Source of the DNA: Carpediemonas membranifera
Taxonomy: Eukaryota; Fornicata
Length of the DNA: 64,000 nucleotides
Assembly: GCA_019828565.1 (NCBI GenBank)
Contig: JAHDYR010000069.1
Span: 372,001-436,000, forward strand
Reading direction: 5' to 3'
The notes under the pieces were generated by a model. It saw only the letters and a list, made by a program, of their open reading frames with translations. It had not been told where the DNA came from and ran no database searches. Below are positions 33,701 to 41,179 of the stretch, in pieces. The first letter of the stretch is position 1, and each line of letters starts with the position of its first letter. A program made the position numbers and the translations under genes.

Positions 33701-36012
33701 CGCCAGTGCCGCAGGATCCTGGTCTGTGTGGCGCTCACGGCAGCACAGTGCTGCTTCCCCATGTCGATAGCTGAGGAACTTTCGCAGGCTTCGAGCAGGG
33801 TCGGGGTCAGTGTGACAAACGCCTTGAGCGGTCCCGCCACGCGTGCGTGGACCATCGCCAGGAGTCGCATCTGATCTGGCAGGCTAGTCAACGCGTCTGG
33901 GGCGACATGCAGTGACGCCCCGCGGGTCCTGGAGTGCCGATCGTGCAGCTTTGTCAGGCTCTCCGTGACTTTGGTCGAGTCGGCCACGTATGCCGTAAAC
34001 ATTGCGTTAACCTTGACCCTGATGTCCATGAGGATGGCGGGCCGAGTCGCGAGCGACTCGAGAGCTGTCAGAATCTTAACGATGGGAACAGGTGAGATGT
34101 GGGGGCCGGCCTGGAGATGGTGATCCATCGCCGCAACTAGGACTGTGATCACACGGAGCTCTGCATCTGACAGGTGTTGCTTGAAGTTGAAGTAGGCAGA
34201 GTCAAATTTTGACTCGAAAGTGGGGTCGACTCTGAATATATCCGAGCCGAACTGGGCGATCGCCTGGGCCGACTCCACTACGTTCGTCCGGACATCACAG
34301 AGCAGAGCGGCCGAGGCCTGGATGGTCACGGGGAGGACGGCGGCGTCGAGGGTTCCAAAGTCGGAGAGAGCTTGGGCAACCTCTTTCAGGTCGGAAACGC
34401 GGTCCTCAAACACTTCGAGCGGCATGAGAACGTGCGCTGGGACTCGCCAGGGGACTTCGGGGTTCGAGGACGCGATCTCGTCGCGGAGTCGGAAGAATCT
34501 GTTTCTGAAGACTGTAAGGGCACGCGACACATCCGTGAGACGGTCGATGTAATCGTCAGGCTCCGCAATCATTTCGGAGACAGCGCCAATGTGGCAAGTC
34601 AGGCGGCGCATCGTGTCATGCGCCAATTCTCGCAGGATAGTGGCCAGTCGGCTGTGGTTGGAGACGTACGGACTGTATCTCCATATAATATTCACTACGT
34701 GGAAACAGATATGGAAGATATGACCGAGATCCTCAAGAGGCTCTGTCTGTATCCTGTTGGCAAGCATTGTCAGGCGCTGGAGAAGTAGTGTGACGCTCTT
34801 CGCCTCTTCCAGAGCCTTGTTGACGTCCCTTTGCATGTTTGCGTGAGTCAGTGCGTGCGCGGGTCTCGTCTTCTCCGCGAGCCTGACGAACCTCCTGCAC
34901 GGGTCGCTACTGAGCTGTGTCGCCGTGGCCTGCAGGTCCTGCAGCCTCTCCTGCCATGCGTTGAGCAGTGCGCCCACCCCCCTGGGCTCGGTGACTCTGA
35001 CGAAGTCGGCCGGCTCACCCAGGAGTCTGGAGTACGATGAGTCGTCGATGGTACGGGGCTGGGGGCGCATGTCGGTAGTCTGCCCGCGAGCTAGGCGATC
35101 GTAGAACGAGTCTGTGGCCGTCCGAGCAGTGTCAATGGTTCCAACGGCGGACTCGGTCCTGTCGGCGACGCTCACCGTGTCCGCTGTCCGATGGGCGGCC
35201 TCAGAGGGCTCGTGGGCCTGTCTCTCTGTCTCCCCAGGGTCGGCAGCAGGGGCAAGGGCAGGCTCTTTCTCAGCCCCGTCGTCTCTTTCCACGTTGGTGC
35301 GACCAAAGACGGAGTCGATGTCAGCCCGCAGTAAAATGTTGGTCTGTGCTGACCATACGGTCATGATGGAATCCACCGCTCTGGCCTTGACTGCGGCCGA
35401 CTCCTGGTCGTTGCTGGTCTCGTCCATCGGCAGGGGCAGCACGGGGTGACCCTGTTCGTTCCCTATCGACAGCTGCAGACTGAGAATGAAACGGCGGATG
35501 GTGTCGATGAACCCTGCGCCGAGTGTCTGGGACCCATCACCTGTCACTATAGGCACGGCTATCTGTTGAGTAATATGCTCTAGGGACAGTAGAAGGGAGG
35601 TCTTGGCCGCAAGCATGCCCACAGTTACCTCGTCCCAGGCAGACGGGGTCGTAAGCTCAACGGGGGAGGACCGGAGCAGGTATATGACGCGGTGGTGCAT
35701 GTGTGTGAACGGCTGGATGCTGGCGACGACGGTGAAGGGGACGTCGGCGTCCTTGTGCTCTTCCACGGACAAAAAGAGCCGCTGGACGCGTGGGTTGCTC
35801 ACGAATTGCTCAATTGCAGCATCATTCTTGATTTGGTCGCGGAATAGGTGGTCTGGACAGTGTAGTGCCGCCGAAAGGATGCCCACGACGTATTTTCGGG
35901 CCTGGGAAAAGTGCCCGCTATCATGGATCACCCCATTGGGGTTAACGCCGTCGTTTGGGACTATACGAGAAGCCACTTGTCGTGGCGCCTCGTAGTCGGC
36001 GTGTATGTCCAT
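24793..36012 (-). CDS. Degenerate dynein heavy chain, truncated after stalk
   Basis: 3739 residues in one exon from ATG 36012 (TGCACCTTAT motif 20 nt upstream). The tail fits the dynein N-terminal region: 'LLNAWQERLQDLQATATQL', 'NIIWRYSPYVSNHSRLATILRELAHD', 'WRVPAHVLMPLEVFEDRVSDLKEV'. Near the C-terminus is an AAA4-like part and a stalk-like antiparallel coiled coil ('RRSGEHVQGLRNKVVSIESNLAEQ', later 'YKELIAQKDELTLQLNETESSAARW'). But no GxxxxGK[ST] P-loop can be found anywhere, so AAA1-AAA4 cannot bind nucleotide normally, and the ORF stops about 50 residues beyond the stalk, without AAA5, AAA6 and C-terminal domain. Usual length is 4000-4600. The long uninterrupted frame argues it is still expressed or recently lost. 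Divergent from B9D2. Confidence 0.7.
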   Translation of the reverse strand: MDIHADYEAPRQVASRIVPNDGVNPNGVIHDSGHFSQARKYVVGILSAALHCPDHLFRDQIKNDAAIEQFVSNPRVQRLFLSVEEHKDADVPFTVVASIQPFTHMHHRVIYLLRSSPVELTTPSAWDEVTVGMLAAKTSLLLSLEHITQQIAVPIVTGDGSQTLGAGFIDTIRRFILSLQLSIGNEQGHPVLPLPMDETSNDQESAAVKARAVDSIMTVWSAQTNILLRADIDSVFGRTNVERDDGAEKEPALAPAADPGETERQAHEPSEAAHRTADTVSVADRTESAVGTIDTARTATDSFYDRLARGQTTDMRPQPRTIDDSSYSRLLGEPADFVRVTEPRGVGALLNAWQERLQDLQATATQLSSDPCRRFVRLAEKTRPAHALTHANMQRDVNKALEEAKSVTLLLQRLTMLANRIQTEPLEDLGHIFHICFHVVNIIWRYSPYVSNHSRLATILRELAHDTMRRLTCHIGAVSEMIAEPDDYIDRLTDVSRALTVFRNRFFRLRDEIASSNPEVPWRVPAHVLMPLEVFEDRVSDLKEVAQALSDFGTLDAAVLPVTIQASAALLCDVRTNVVESAQAIAQFGSDIFRVDPTFESKFDSAYFNFKQHLSDAELRVITVLVAAMDHHLQAGPHISPVPIVKILTALESLATRPAILMDIRVKVNAMFTAYVADSTKVTESLTKLHDRHSRTRGASLHVAPDALTSLPDQMRLLAMVHARVAGPLKAFVTLTPTLLEACESSSAIDMGKQHCAAVSATQTRILRHWRRAATELFADINMLVIKPAATLSGTTLTLSLKQELWAFMEDVSYLMRHKEEYPASTTSGPIIVETVAETFDRYPSMRMILVSAKALELRLAAAVGPLVGWAEILPLLGNDIAAVVSAFTGTETAVDQAVAVITGRESAACPFDWRCDPSDFTRMAAAVTAALDKLEADFNVLQSTQTLATTIRVFWQGTVSVHPVFEPEHVLAHPTDPAPLPCEEMLAKSSFADPKSVPETVYSAVTLPFLPAEPQWEAAEDLAGLTHMTQVTVQALRRQVADIGAQYDDYLTNVAHALGIAHTAVSFAEFAAQCRGMVATASAALVLSHLVALGRACESKTGLAVPVQMLTTRASEGDGVVFTPVLAGNGSIISALEGYVAELLQLPTALGQTYDAHVARGDTLPGPFKSDVPGVVGGNDAIAAAIGVFMSHCTRAVAVLDRHKASFTEFSASWLERVRQRITSTQSSGREISIDRPVALGAVRSTHPVTGLALPDPSVLGFSLDAATMTLEQELRGLPTTVRAGPVVVETGPAVMRLPATVARLVFESLSGMLENTQRWMENTLEFTREAMVRLDVFRHWHEMNTLTNSTVEPGPELLGVLGTSAEIKDVNAAVSRIIQSAKAVISVLLKHHVPVGSLSTVTGRAHLDWGRCVDSYASALPDINAYRAIIVDQMASRPAAIMEAVDQVHTVVMGLVQCPKNANALPVTENALESLEKCQEMIGVIKKDLADLNDRLAIAGQSPHESPNLESVESRIRDTIRTFEAIAQVRAEAQATTDLVLEGTEATVARLRHFIEVMESALEYSGTMKSGVRDVLDRFVKAHVTMLHVVIEVCQSSVAPHHWRMIVQDLGDTSLLQKLQREPLPSLGDAFNLNLHIETVHALVTRVIATANTERDSAAQLESVDREWGSLSATFLLHECRIDVETTQHVDLRELAAASAAKVLALSTGPILEHRAAATKWVGTFDKLSRVMDSLTSLTRTIRAVRYICRIAGGGIPSVPDYTAAMRRLVQLIAHISQQGSLLTLVSSELPDDPALIEEALHPALESVGRRLLSILFGESIPQRFDSTESVLYFAHHVTTLSGISDSVLTLEALISVEASDDPTFFIIPEQDPESVMVHTFLRSLAVTEGCIQLQQIILGIKSVEIDSDRKLVTSATTVDGVTIPLVGTPMPCSAVRTDSPSPIATALADLRLSLSEVIAQLIEAVVVTLVETICSRSWSASVQAMWAHICAVVPPAVLATGTAIGTDLVVMLPLLGASVAFNPGVIPGILQHLSTAGKELQARLVTLSAQSKRPHHIIVHNVSALLSGLDRIQTLSDTILKMCGAVAGSAVIPSVPRVVARCGPLTLPPSVAAEYVGGADLEALSALGVAAAKPAPAVARVDVDGSTRLVPLLEALSHPRLTLSTVARAAACGATLPEADVTDPELAAQLLLDAVRADTDNGPVPGHDLMTIRMATDPFKFYDADMTTTLLASVYSRAEGKDYLNVPPSSRPDAVTALPPALIRELDPAEPPLMAKPARALELVHGKSCASAAMVHLATVVEATHGSAAALSATLNPDLADRVVDVVSELIPDESPVDLAPFTDRIIQTVLVLTRSDTVSVVGPKFARDFIIDRTGPVLKKRVIPVHFKEYSAPSFKVEDAIYSFIGAIRAEQLDVIRAKQVATPHKVVLANNSLGLPAISITDGKSWRDLEIEVNLKIWTDSMLGLAPSFDSNTFRAAVTVTIDAFLAPVVAAASQLTSNDLSHKGLSDFLDVLTGFIAIVTDALGPANAVDVLDPSALRTVLCYALCWSLGLCGSGNTDWPRLIATLLTETFESTPAVTGMLTAGRGITDERKHAAMLAQWHPLFITEPSHAPQATVATVQDLPQAVGVLAAVLRAAREARLGAKAIAPLTTHRPVVFPPSLAPVETVLAQHACGLAPVPELVKTTNPCRSASTPPTVFAFIAQRPLIRALGDLFSPTDLQARVIKPAAAVSVHYVTTSLEDPALLSVLGGTVVLSGRAVGVASLNTLSLSAPCNETQPAPGVFPVIVPRAMIAHTMKTLLTAAAQETLAPKPALATQSAVLVAATLELCGPTPCALMVLRSVLSAVTASRAEDVDRLANLWISVASIFTRSDEVYAIAKERFLANKPSPAQSAGLVSAAAAQALLDAGIVLVPDLTGRVIRTSSQRMIKAVSLSEYLHGALSVVSQTDVPEYSSGTVIPVLIPVSGVPEPLKPKGRHRPKLTPTTANWADQALGALGAMFSVTHGPDDFVPAHAAALEWVASLSMLLATRPPLLSLSCAALSSASSPVTGTGSAFIETSCPTPLLIQLMAVALQSSTDEGRLVPVSLDGSNMANLAEAYCAALAVCVRHHKDVLLFLSVPDEADPAVLGSLSELVLFGYSETLFNDRPDCRAVLAKTLVRLRSATAIEDAPIVINQLIASTGRSIHIIAHGPAARPAPTLVLRDQTPAELADAVAAAMRTLAGARGDSHAYPARPTSSMSLWSALAAGRPSTPPVGGAVNKAAKPVPIGTRLEEHGRTVAALQGKPYAAAVAGAIPVLLTTASAKTTAIALVGAVLRVAPDSMLPAAFQTMIGLLTQRSIRIASRLTVLRRSGEHVQGLRNKVVSIESNLAEQASAIGQRVKSLAELETQLGSEFSQKTSLQKSLSSAQTTGSSLDDKAAGLRAKLEAPDSQLAAIATQLKAHVGHLLKAISGGDPMSCAPDRDTRLITAVSAMAMVLASASRLFASGRVTQDARVATLRRTLFGTARKLVDDIGSLEPGMLNLATTRTLMQRLREIMPSVDVTTVVDPAGRIEVDLPTLPTPFLDHVLRITVLHLCACRLREDTIVPGNEQLSTVVAAQKKNAGLIRNLEARIAASVVSVTRLQVEFISIDQGLQVERNAYKELIAQKDELTLQLNETESSAARWAGELQRLRGSARNCVGDAIIASVAIVVGSKEEGTLGPAVASLDDACVDHSDVQQALATEEEVGALFT

Positions 36013-36227
36013 CAAGCAAATTTGAACGCAGGATAAGGTGCAAGAAATTTGTGGGGATTGGAGGCTAGTGTGCTGCTGCTTGAGCACACAGCGTCGCATG
36101 GTTGCGCGTCCTTGTCGAGCCGACTCTGGCATCTCCAGAGACTCAACCCCGTGAGTGATTTTCGACAATGGAGAGCTTCTCAGACAGTGTGTAAGCGTGG
36201 GAGCAGGAACTGCGTACAGCGTTCTTG

Positions 36228-36240
36228 GTGCATTTTAGAA
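36228..36240 (+). promoter_or_regulatory. Promoter-like GTGCATTTTAGAA before B9D2
   Basis: Variant of the recurrent GTGCA[N]TTTA motif, 34 nt before the B9D2 ATG, in the 262-bp divergent spacer shared with the dynein gene. Confidence 0.4.
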
Positions 36241-36274
36241 CAGAGAATTTGACTGTCAGACAAAAGCGTCCAAG

Positions 36275-36865
36275 ATGGCCGAATTGTTTCTTATTGGCCA
36301 GTTGAAAGGAGGAATAGGGTTCTCACAACCAGAACTGAGCTGCAAATACTCACTAGTACTCGGTGAAGCCTGGAAGGTCGTAGACGTTCGTTTCTCCTCC
36401 CCAAACTCACACAGGGCGAAACCGAAGCGAATACACAAGTAGATGAAGGATTACCTGGCGAGATGTGCACTTGGTCCTGCCCTATCGACGTTCATCTCAC
36501 CACCGAGTCCGTGAACGACTGGCCCAAGCTCGTCTTCGAGGTCTGGTCCCGCGATAGGTTTGGAAGGAATGATCTTGGTATGTACGATGGTGCACGATGC
36601 TCACACAGCAGGCTACGGGGTGTGCAATATTCCATATAACGTGGGGAACCACCAGCTGAAGGTCCACTGCTGGAAACCCGTCGGGAATGCACTGGAGCGC
36701 CTCACTGAGTTGTTCGTGGGGGGTTCTGTGGTCCTTAAGCGGCCTGAGATCATCCTGAACAGCGATGATCGGGAGGACCTGGTGACGAGGCCGACGGGCG
36801 TCATCGAGCTCGAGCTGAATGTGCTTGCTAACGGGTTCGAGGCGGTTGATGGAATCGAGAGGTAG
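36275..36865 (+). CDS. B9D2: B9 domain-containing protein 2, three exons
   Basis: Exons 36275-36376, 36415-36577 and 36609-36865 give 173 residues (human B9D2 175). B9D2 is a core member of the MKS/B9 ciliary transition-zone module with B9D1 and MKS1. Landmarks: 'MAELFLIGQLKGGIGF', 'LSCKYSLVLGEAWK', 'GETEANTQVDEG', 'WSCPIDVHL', 'WPKLVFEVWSRDRFGR', 'LAGYGVCNIP', 'FVGGSVVL'. Intron 1 (38 nt) ends AAACTCACACAG; its donor GTCGTA is unusual and GTAGAC three bases on would also keep frame. Intron 2 (31 nt) runs from GTATGT to GCTCACACAG in phase 1. Both junctions restore alignment exactly, so the model is solid even though no single ORF spans it. Confidence 0.9.
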
Positions 36866-37061
36866 GAGGCATGTTTTCCATGTAAACTTAGCGTTTGGCG
36901 GCCACAGAGTGGAGGTCTCGGTGGGAGGTCAGGAGAGTGGGTCGAACAGACCTCCGATGCCGAGCACCATAAGGGGAGAGATGCTTCGGCGCATGGCCGT
37001 GGCATGGGCTCTGTTGCCTGTATTGAGATCTGTGCAGTTTAGCCCACTCGGTGATTGTTGG

Positions 37062-38795
37062 ATGAATAGCAGGTTCCGAAACGACCTGTTTTCTGGCAAC
37101 AGACGCGATCTCATCCAAAAGCTTCGCAGTGAGGCAGAATATGCCGTCAAAAGCTCCGATAAGCTTCATCCCGGCGTTCCAGCGGATATCCGCAACGCAG
37201 ATCGTGTCCTCTTGATGCTTTCCTTCGCAACCATCCACAGCCAGGCAAATATCCGCTGGGAGATCTGCAAGCTGATCTCTACGGTGCTTCCCCATGCCTC
37301 TGAGCCTTACATCCTCCACGCCCTCGGGTCCCAGCCAAACTGGTCGTTCCCCATCCCCACAGACCTCGTTGCCAGTGCCCCGCCCTCACCCGACTTCCTC
37401 TCCGTCCTCAGACTCCTCCCCCCAGGCTTCTCCCACCCTGTCGCGACATGTGACCGCCGCGTGTCCAACCAGTTGTCACTGCCCAACTCAGACCAGATGT
37501 TGGGCGACTCCTACTCGGGCGAGTTGTGCAAGGACATCGACTACTTCACCGTTCTCCATTCTCTGACTCGGGTCGACCACGCAGCCCTCGCACGAGTAGC
37601 CTCGGCCTCAGTTGTACACCGACTTCTCCAAGACCACGAGGTGTCGGTCAGAGTTGTCGCGTGTCGCACCCTTATTCCGGCACTTTGCACATGGATCCGA
37701 CTCCACCCTGATGCCGATACCGCTGTGGTCTCCTTGACTCTGTCTCGAGTCGCTTCTGAGACCGAGGACCCGCTGCCAGAGGTCAGGCTCGCTGCCATGA
37801 AGGGACTGTGGCACTTTCCCCGGGCCCTGTCCATGTCCGCACCGGCCCAGCGGCCTGATGTCGCCGATGCGAGCATGGATGGCAGCATTCCGCTGATGCT
37901 TCAGATGCTGGCTCGACACGCGACCACAGCTGCTGAGGCCGCGCTGATACAGGCATTCAAGGTGGAGTACCCCGACCCCGCCGCTATTGCCCACGGAACA
38001 GAGGTCCTCGGCCAAATACTCGCAAGCATCACAACCCAATCGCTCCCAATGGCAATCTCTCTCGCCCTCGCTATCAGAGTTCTAGACATTCGCCAGTGTG
38101 TTGACCTCGGCATGCTACGAAGCATCTTCCTACGTACTGGGATCACTGGAATGGCCGGTAGGGTCCTCGCCTCCCACCTCTGGGCTGAACCCGATGAAAC
38201 TTTACCAGTGCAGTTTAAGGCAGATGTTGTGGCCAACACAATCATGCCGAATCACAAGCCGTGGCCGTATGACACCGCCCTGGCCGCAGTCACCGCCGCA
38301 CTAGAGGGAACCATGCCCTTTATTGACTCGAGCGCTGGGTTCTCCATTGATCCAACAAGCGGTATGATCACTGCGACGCCCTACGACATGCCCGCCGCAT
38401 GCGGAGTCGTGGCGTGGCAGGGGATGTATGTGACGGCGCTGGCTAGGGGGCTGGCCAAGCAGGTCAAGGGCGAGGGTGCCGTGGGTGAATTTGAGGCGTG
38501 CCGGTGGATCGCCGAGAAGGCTGGCTTGCAGGGGAGGCTGGCACATCAATTGATTGGCCCTGAAGATGGCCGGACGGGCCCTTTAGAGCTGCCCACTGCT
38601 GAGCAGCTTGGGTCAATCAAGAGATTGCCCTCAATTTTTGGATATGTTTTGATTGAGTCAGCTCCATGGTCAGCCCCGTTCATCCGAGTCGACGGCGGGG
38701 CCATCCACGCCGTGCCTGTGGGTAGTGTTGTCATAGCCGGTGCCACTGCCGGTGTGCTGTGGGTTGAGCTGGCTGGGAGCAGGGTTGCATTTTGA
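37062..38795 (+). CDS. HEAT-repeat protein
   Basis: 577 residues from ATG 37062, which lies 20 nt after an exact GTGCAGTTTA (37032-37041); the frame is open further up but without that context. HEAT-like helices include 'VVHRLLQDHEVSVRVVACRTLIPAL' and 'EDPLPEVRLAAMKGLWHF'. The arrangement of repeats followed by a non-repeat C-terminal beta-rich part is vaguely like Integrator subunit 4, but I cannot support that name. Tandem with B9D2 on the same strand. Confidence 0.6.
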   Translation: MNSRFRNDLFSGNRRDLIQKLRSEAEYAVKSSDKLHPGVPADIRNADRVLLMLSFATIHSQANIRWEICKLISTVLPHASEPYILHALGSQPNWSFPIPTDLVASAPPSPDFLSVLRLLPPGFSHPVATCDRRVSNQLSLPNSDQMLGDSYSGELCKDIDYFTVLHSLTRVDHAALARVASASVVHRLLQDHEVSVRVVACRTLIPALCTWIRLHPDADTAVVSLTLSRVASETEDPLPEVRLAAMKGLWHFPRALSMSAPAQRPDVADASMDGSIPLMLQMLARHATTAAEAALIQAFKVEYPDPAAIAHGTEVLGQILASITTQSLPMAISLALAIRVLDIRQCVDLGMLRSIFLRTGITGMAGRVLASHLWAEPDETLPVQFKADVVANTIMPNHKPWPYDTALAAVTAALEGTMPFIDSSAGFSIDPTSGMITATPYDMPAACGVVAWQGMYVTALARGLAKQVKGEGAVGEFEACRWIAEKAGLQGRLAHQLIGPEDGRTGPLELPTAEQLGSIKRLPSIFGYVLIESAPWSAPFIRVDGGAIHAVPVGSVVIAGATAGVLWVELAGSRVAF

Positions 38796-38880
38796 CTGGG
38801 TCTTGTTCGGCCAGCTACGGATTATTAAACCATGAGCTTATCTCTGACTCGACCCAGAGTTATCTGCAATATTTACTACG

Positions 38881-40164
38881 TTAAACGCCAAACAGCTGCT
38901 GGATGACGAGCTCCACGTTACCACTGTACTGGACAAGCAGCTGAAGGTTCAGCTCCTCGTTGGGGAAGCCCATCTCCCTCAGCTGAGTCAGCTGAGTCGA
39001 GAACGCGTCCCGGGGGTTGGCCGGGGGTGCGGCGGGCGTGGGGACTGCCTGAGGCGAGGCCTGGGCCTGGCCCATGCCGGGCATACCCATACCGGGGAAC
39101 CCCATGCCGGTCATACCGCCCATCCCGCCCTCAAGCAGGGGCCTGAGCACGTTATGCCGGTCAAGTACCATGATGGCGTTCTGCATCTGGACCATCGCCT
39201 GCTGTACTTCGGGGTGGTTGAATGCCGCTTGGACCTCAGGCGTCATGCCGGGCATGCCCATGCCAGGGAAGGCGGGGGTCGCGCCAGCCCCAGGCATGGA
39301 GGATCCGGGGGCTGGGGCCGTGGGGGCTGAGGGAGCGGGGCCGCCAGCGGGGGCGGCCGGGGTGGCCATCCAAGGGTTGGGCGCGTCCTCAGTCTCCATG
39401 TCTGGACCGTGGAGAGCGCTCGTGGCGCGTCTGAGGGCGTCCGCACCGCCAGGCAGGGACTCTGCGTGGGCAAAGGCGCGGTCCGACTGGCGCATGGCCT
39501 CTTGCATCAGCGCAGGGTTGGAGAAGAGGTTCATGGCCTCTCTGAGGGCAGCGGGGTCGTTGAGCATGTTGGCGATTTCCGGGTTAGACTCGCGCAGGGC
39601 ACGCATTTGGGGGTTAGAGTTGAGGATCGACTGGAGCATCTCAGGGTTGTTGAGCATCTGCTGCATCATGGGGGTGTTCATCATCTGCTGCATCATCTCG
39701 GGGTTGTTCATCATCGCGCTCATGCCCGGCATATCAAAGGGATTGCCTGAGGCGCCGGGGTTGAAGGATGGGAAGGCAGCGGGGCCGGAGGAGGCGGGGG
39801 CTGCCGGACGAGGGGCAGCAGCGGGTGCAGGAGCCGGGGCTGGGGCTGGATCGGCGGCAGCAGGCTTGGGCGCGGGCTTGACGGCGGCCTTCGGGATGAC
39901 CACGTGAACGGTGCTGCCGTCGGTGATGCCTGGGTCATTTGGTGAGAAATGAACGTACCATATTTGTCAAGGTTCTCGTTCTGCTGAAGAATACGGCCCG
40001 TGAAGATGATCCGCATGCGCTCAGTGGTACATTCAAACTTTTCCTAGATGAGGGCGCCGAGGGGGACGTACAGCGATCTTGTTCATGAGTTCCGTTACGC
40101 TCGCGCTGTTATCTACATCAATATCAGAAATCTCGCCGCTAGGTTGACGAATAGAGAGCTTCAT
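38881..40164 (-). CDS. Ubiquilin/Dsk2-like UBL-UBA protein, three exons
   Basis: Exons 40164-40072, 40043-39959 and 39929-38881 give 408 residues. Ubiquilins carry ubiquitinated or misfolded proteins to the proteasome. The N-terminal ubiquitin-like domain is split across exons: 'MKLSIRQPSGEISDIDV', 'RIIFTGRILQQNENLDKY', 'GITDGSTVHVVIPKA'. Then Ala/Pro-rich linker, STI1-type Met/Asn repeats ('NNPEMMQQMMNTPMMQQML', 'NPEIANMLNDP'), and a C-terminal UBA ('QLREMGFPNEELNLQLL', 'NVELVIQQLFGV'). Introns are 28 nt (GTACGT to CATCTAG) and 29 nt (GTACGT to TGACCCAG). The Met-rich STI1 stretch is canonical. Confidence in the splice sites is high because the UBL fold becomes continuous. Confidence 0.9.
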
Positions 40165-40408
40165 GTGGAAATCAATCAATGAGCTTGACAAGACATCAAA
40201 TGATCACCCGCCCCTCCTCGAACCAAGTCGTGACCACAGATGCCCTCATCCACTCCCATGGAGACAGTGCCGTGGCTTTCAAGGCCTGATTTATGTTGTA
40301 GGGAGGTCGGATAAGAATATTCAAGCCTGGTCAACGGCGGGAGAATGACCCGGACCGAGACAACTAGAAGTATGCAGCTACTATGATACAATCCTCGGCA
40401 CATGGCCG

Positions 40409-40939
40409 TTAAACTCCGAGCAGGAGGCGGAGAAGCCCACAGAATGTGAGGCCGCCGGTGATGAGGCAATGGACGCCAATAACCAGGATCTCGGTCGCCC
40501 GCTGGTCCTTGGTGGTCAGGGTCGGGCTGACGAGCTGCAGGCTGACCGTGGTGATGGCTGTGACCTGCTCGATGATCCTGAAAACGAGGGTTGCCAGCCA
40601 GAATGATGAGACAAGCGTGCCGACACAATAGGCCGTCCTGCCGCTGACGGACATCAGTGTGCTACACGCCAGGGTCCATGTGAATAGGCTGAGGATCTTG
40701 AGACGGTGGCGGCGAAGAGCGTGGAACAGAAGTGCGTCGACGGCAACGAGGAGGCAGAAGATGGCGAATATGGCCCATAGGCCGTTGACGTAGTGGAAGT
40801 GCGTGGCTGTGCGGTGCCAGTACTGTAGCTGGTGGTGGATACCGGATAGCGAGCGCTGAATGAAGTGTCGGAGTACAATCATCCGAGAACTATACGTTCC
40901 GTATTTCAGCACACGGTCGCAAAGCATGCTGGATGCCAT
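40409..40939 (-). CDS. Four-helix membrane protein, unknown
   Basis: 176 residues with four likely transmembrane helices: 'LWAIFAIFCLLVAVDALLF' (about 55-73), a second at 'ILSLFTWTLACSTLM', a third 'YCVGTLVSSFWLATLVF', and a C-terminal 'ILVIGVHCLITGGLTFCGLL'. The N-terminal ~50 residues are basic and cytosolic by the positive-inside rule. No family recognised. Single exon, ATG at 40939. Confidence 0.6.
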   Translation of the reverse strand: MASSMLCDRVLKYGTYSSRMIVLRHFIQRSLSGIHHQLQYWHRTATHFHYVNGLWAIFAIFCLLVAVDALLFHALRRHRLKILSLFTWTLACSTLMSVSGRTAYCVGTLVSSFWLATLVFRIIEQVTAITTVSLQLVSPTLTTKDQRATEILVIGVHCLITGGLTFCGLLRLLLGV

Positions 40940-41179
40940 TTTCTAGCTCGTTCAATGATTGCTGTCGTTCGCTGATCCCTCACGTGTCATTCGCAGCTGA
41001 ACGACTTCACTGACACACTTCGCAGTCGCCGAGTCGGAATGTAAGGGTGTCACAGATATCCCAAGACTCAACCGACGCCCGCTGATGACAACCAGACCCG
41101 TCATCCGGCCACCAGTCATCAAGGAACACGCTCGACCTCATTCAAAGTGCCTTTATCATTCATCACATAATACAAAACC

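Noticed and set aside
38208-38218. GTGCAGTTTAA as a promoter
   Set aside because: Located inside the HEAT-protein coding region with no gene start after it.
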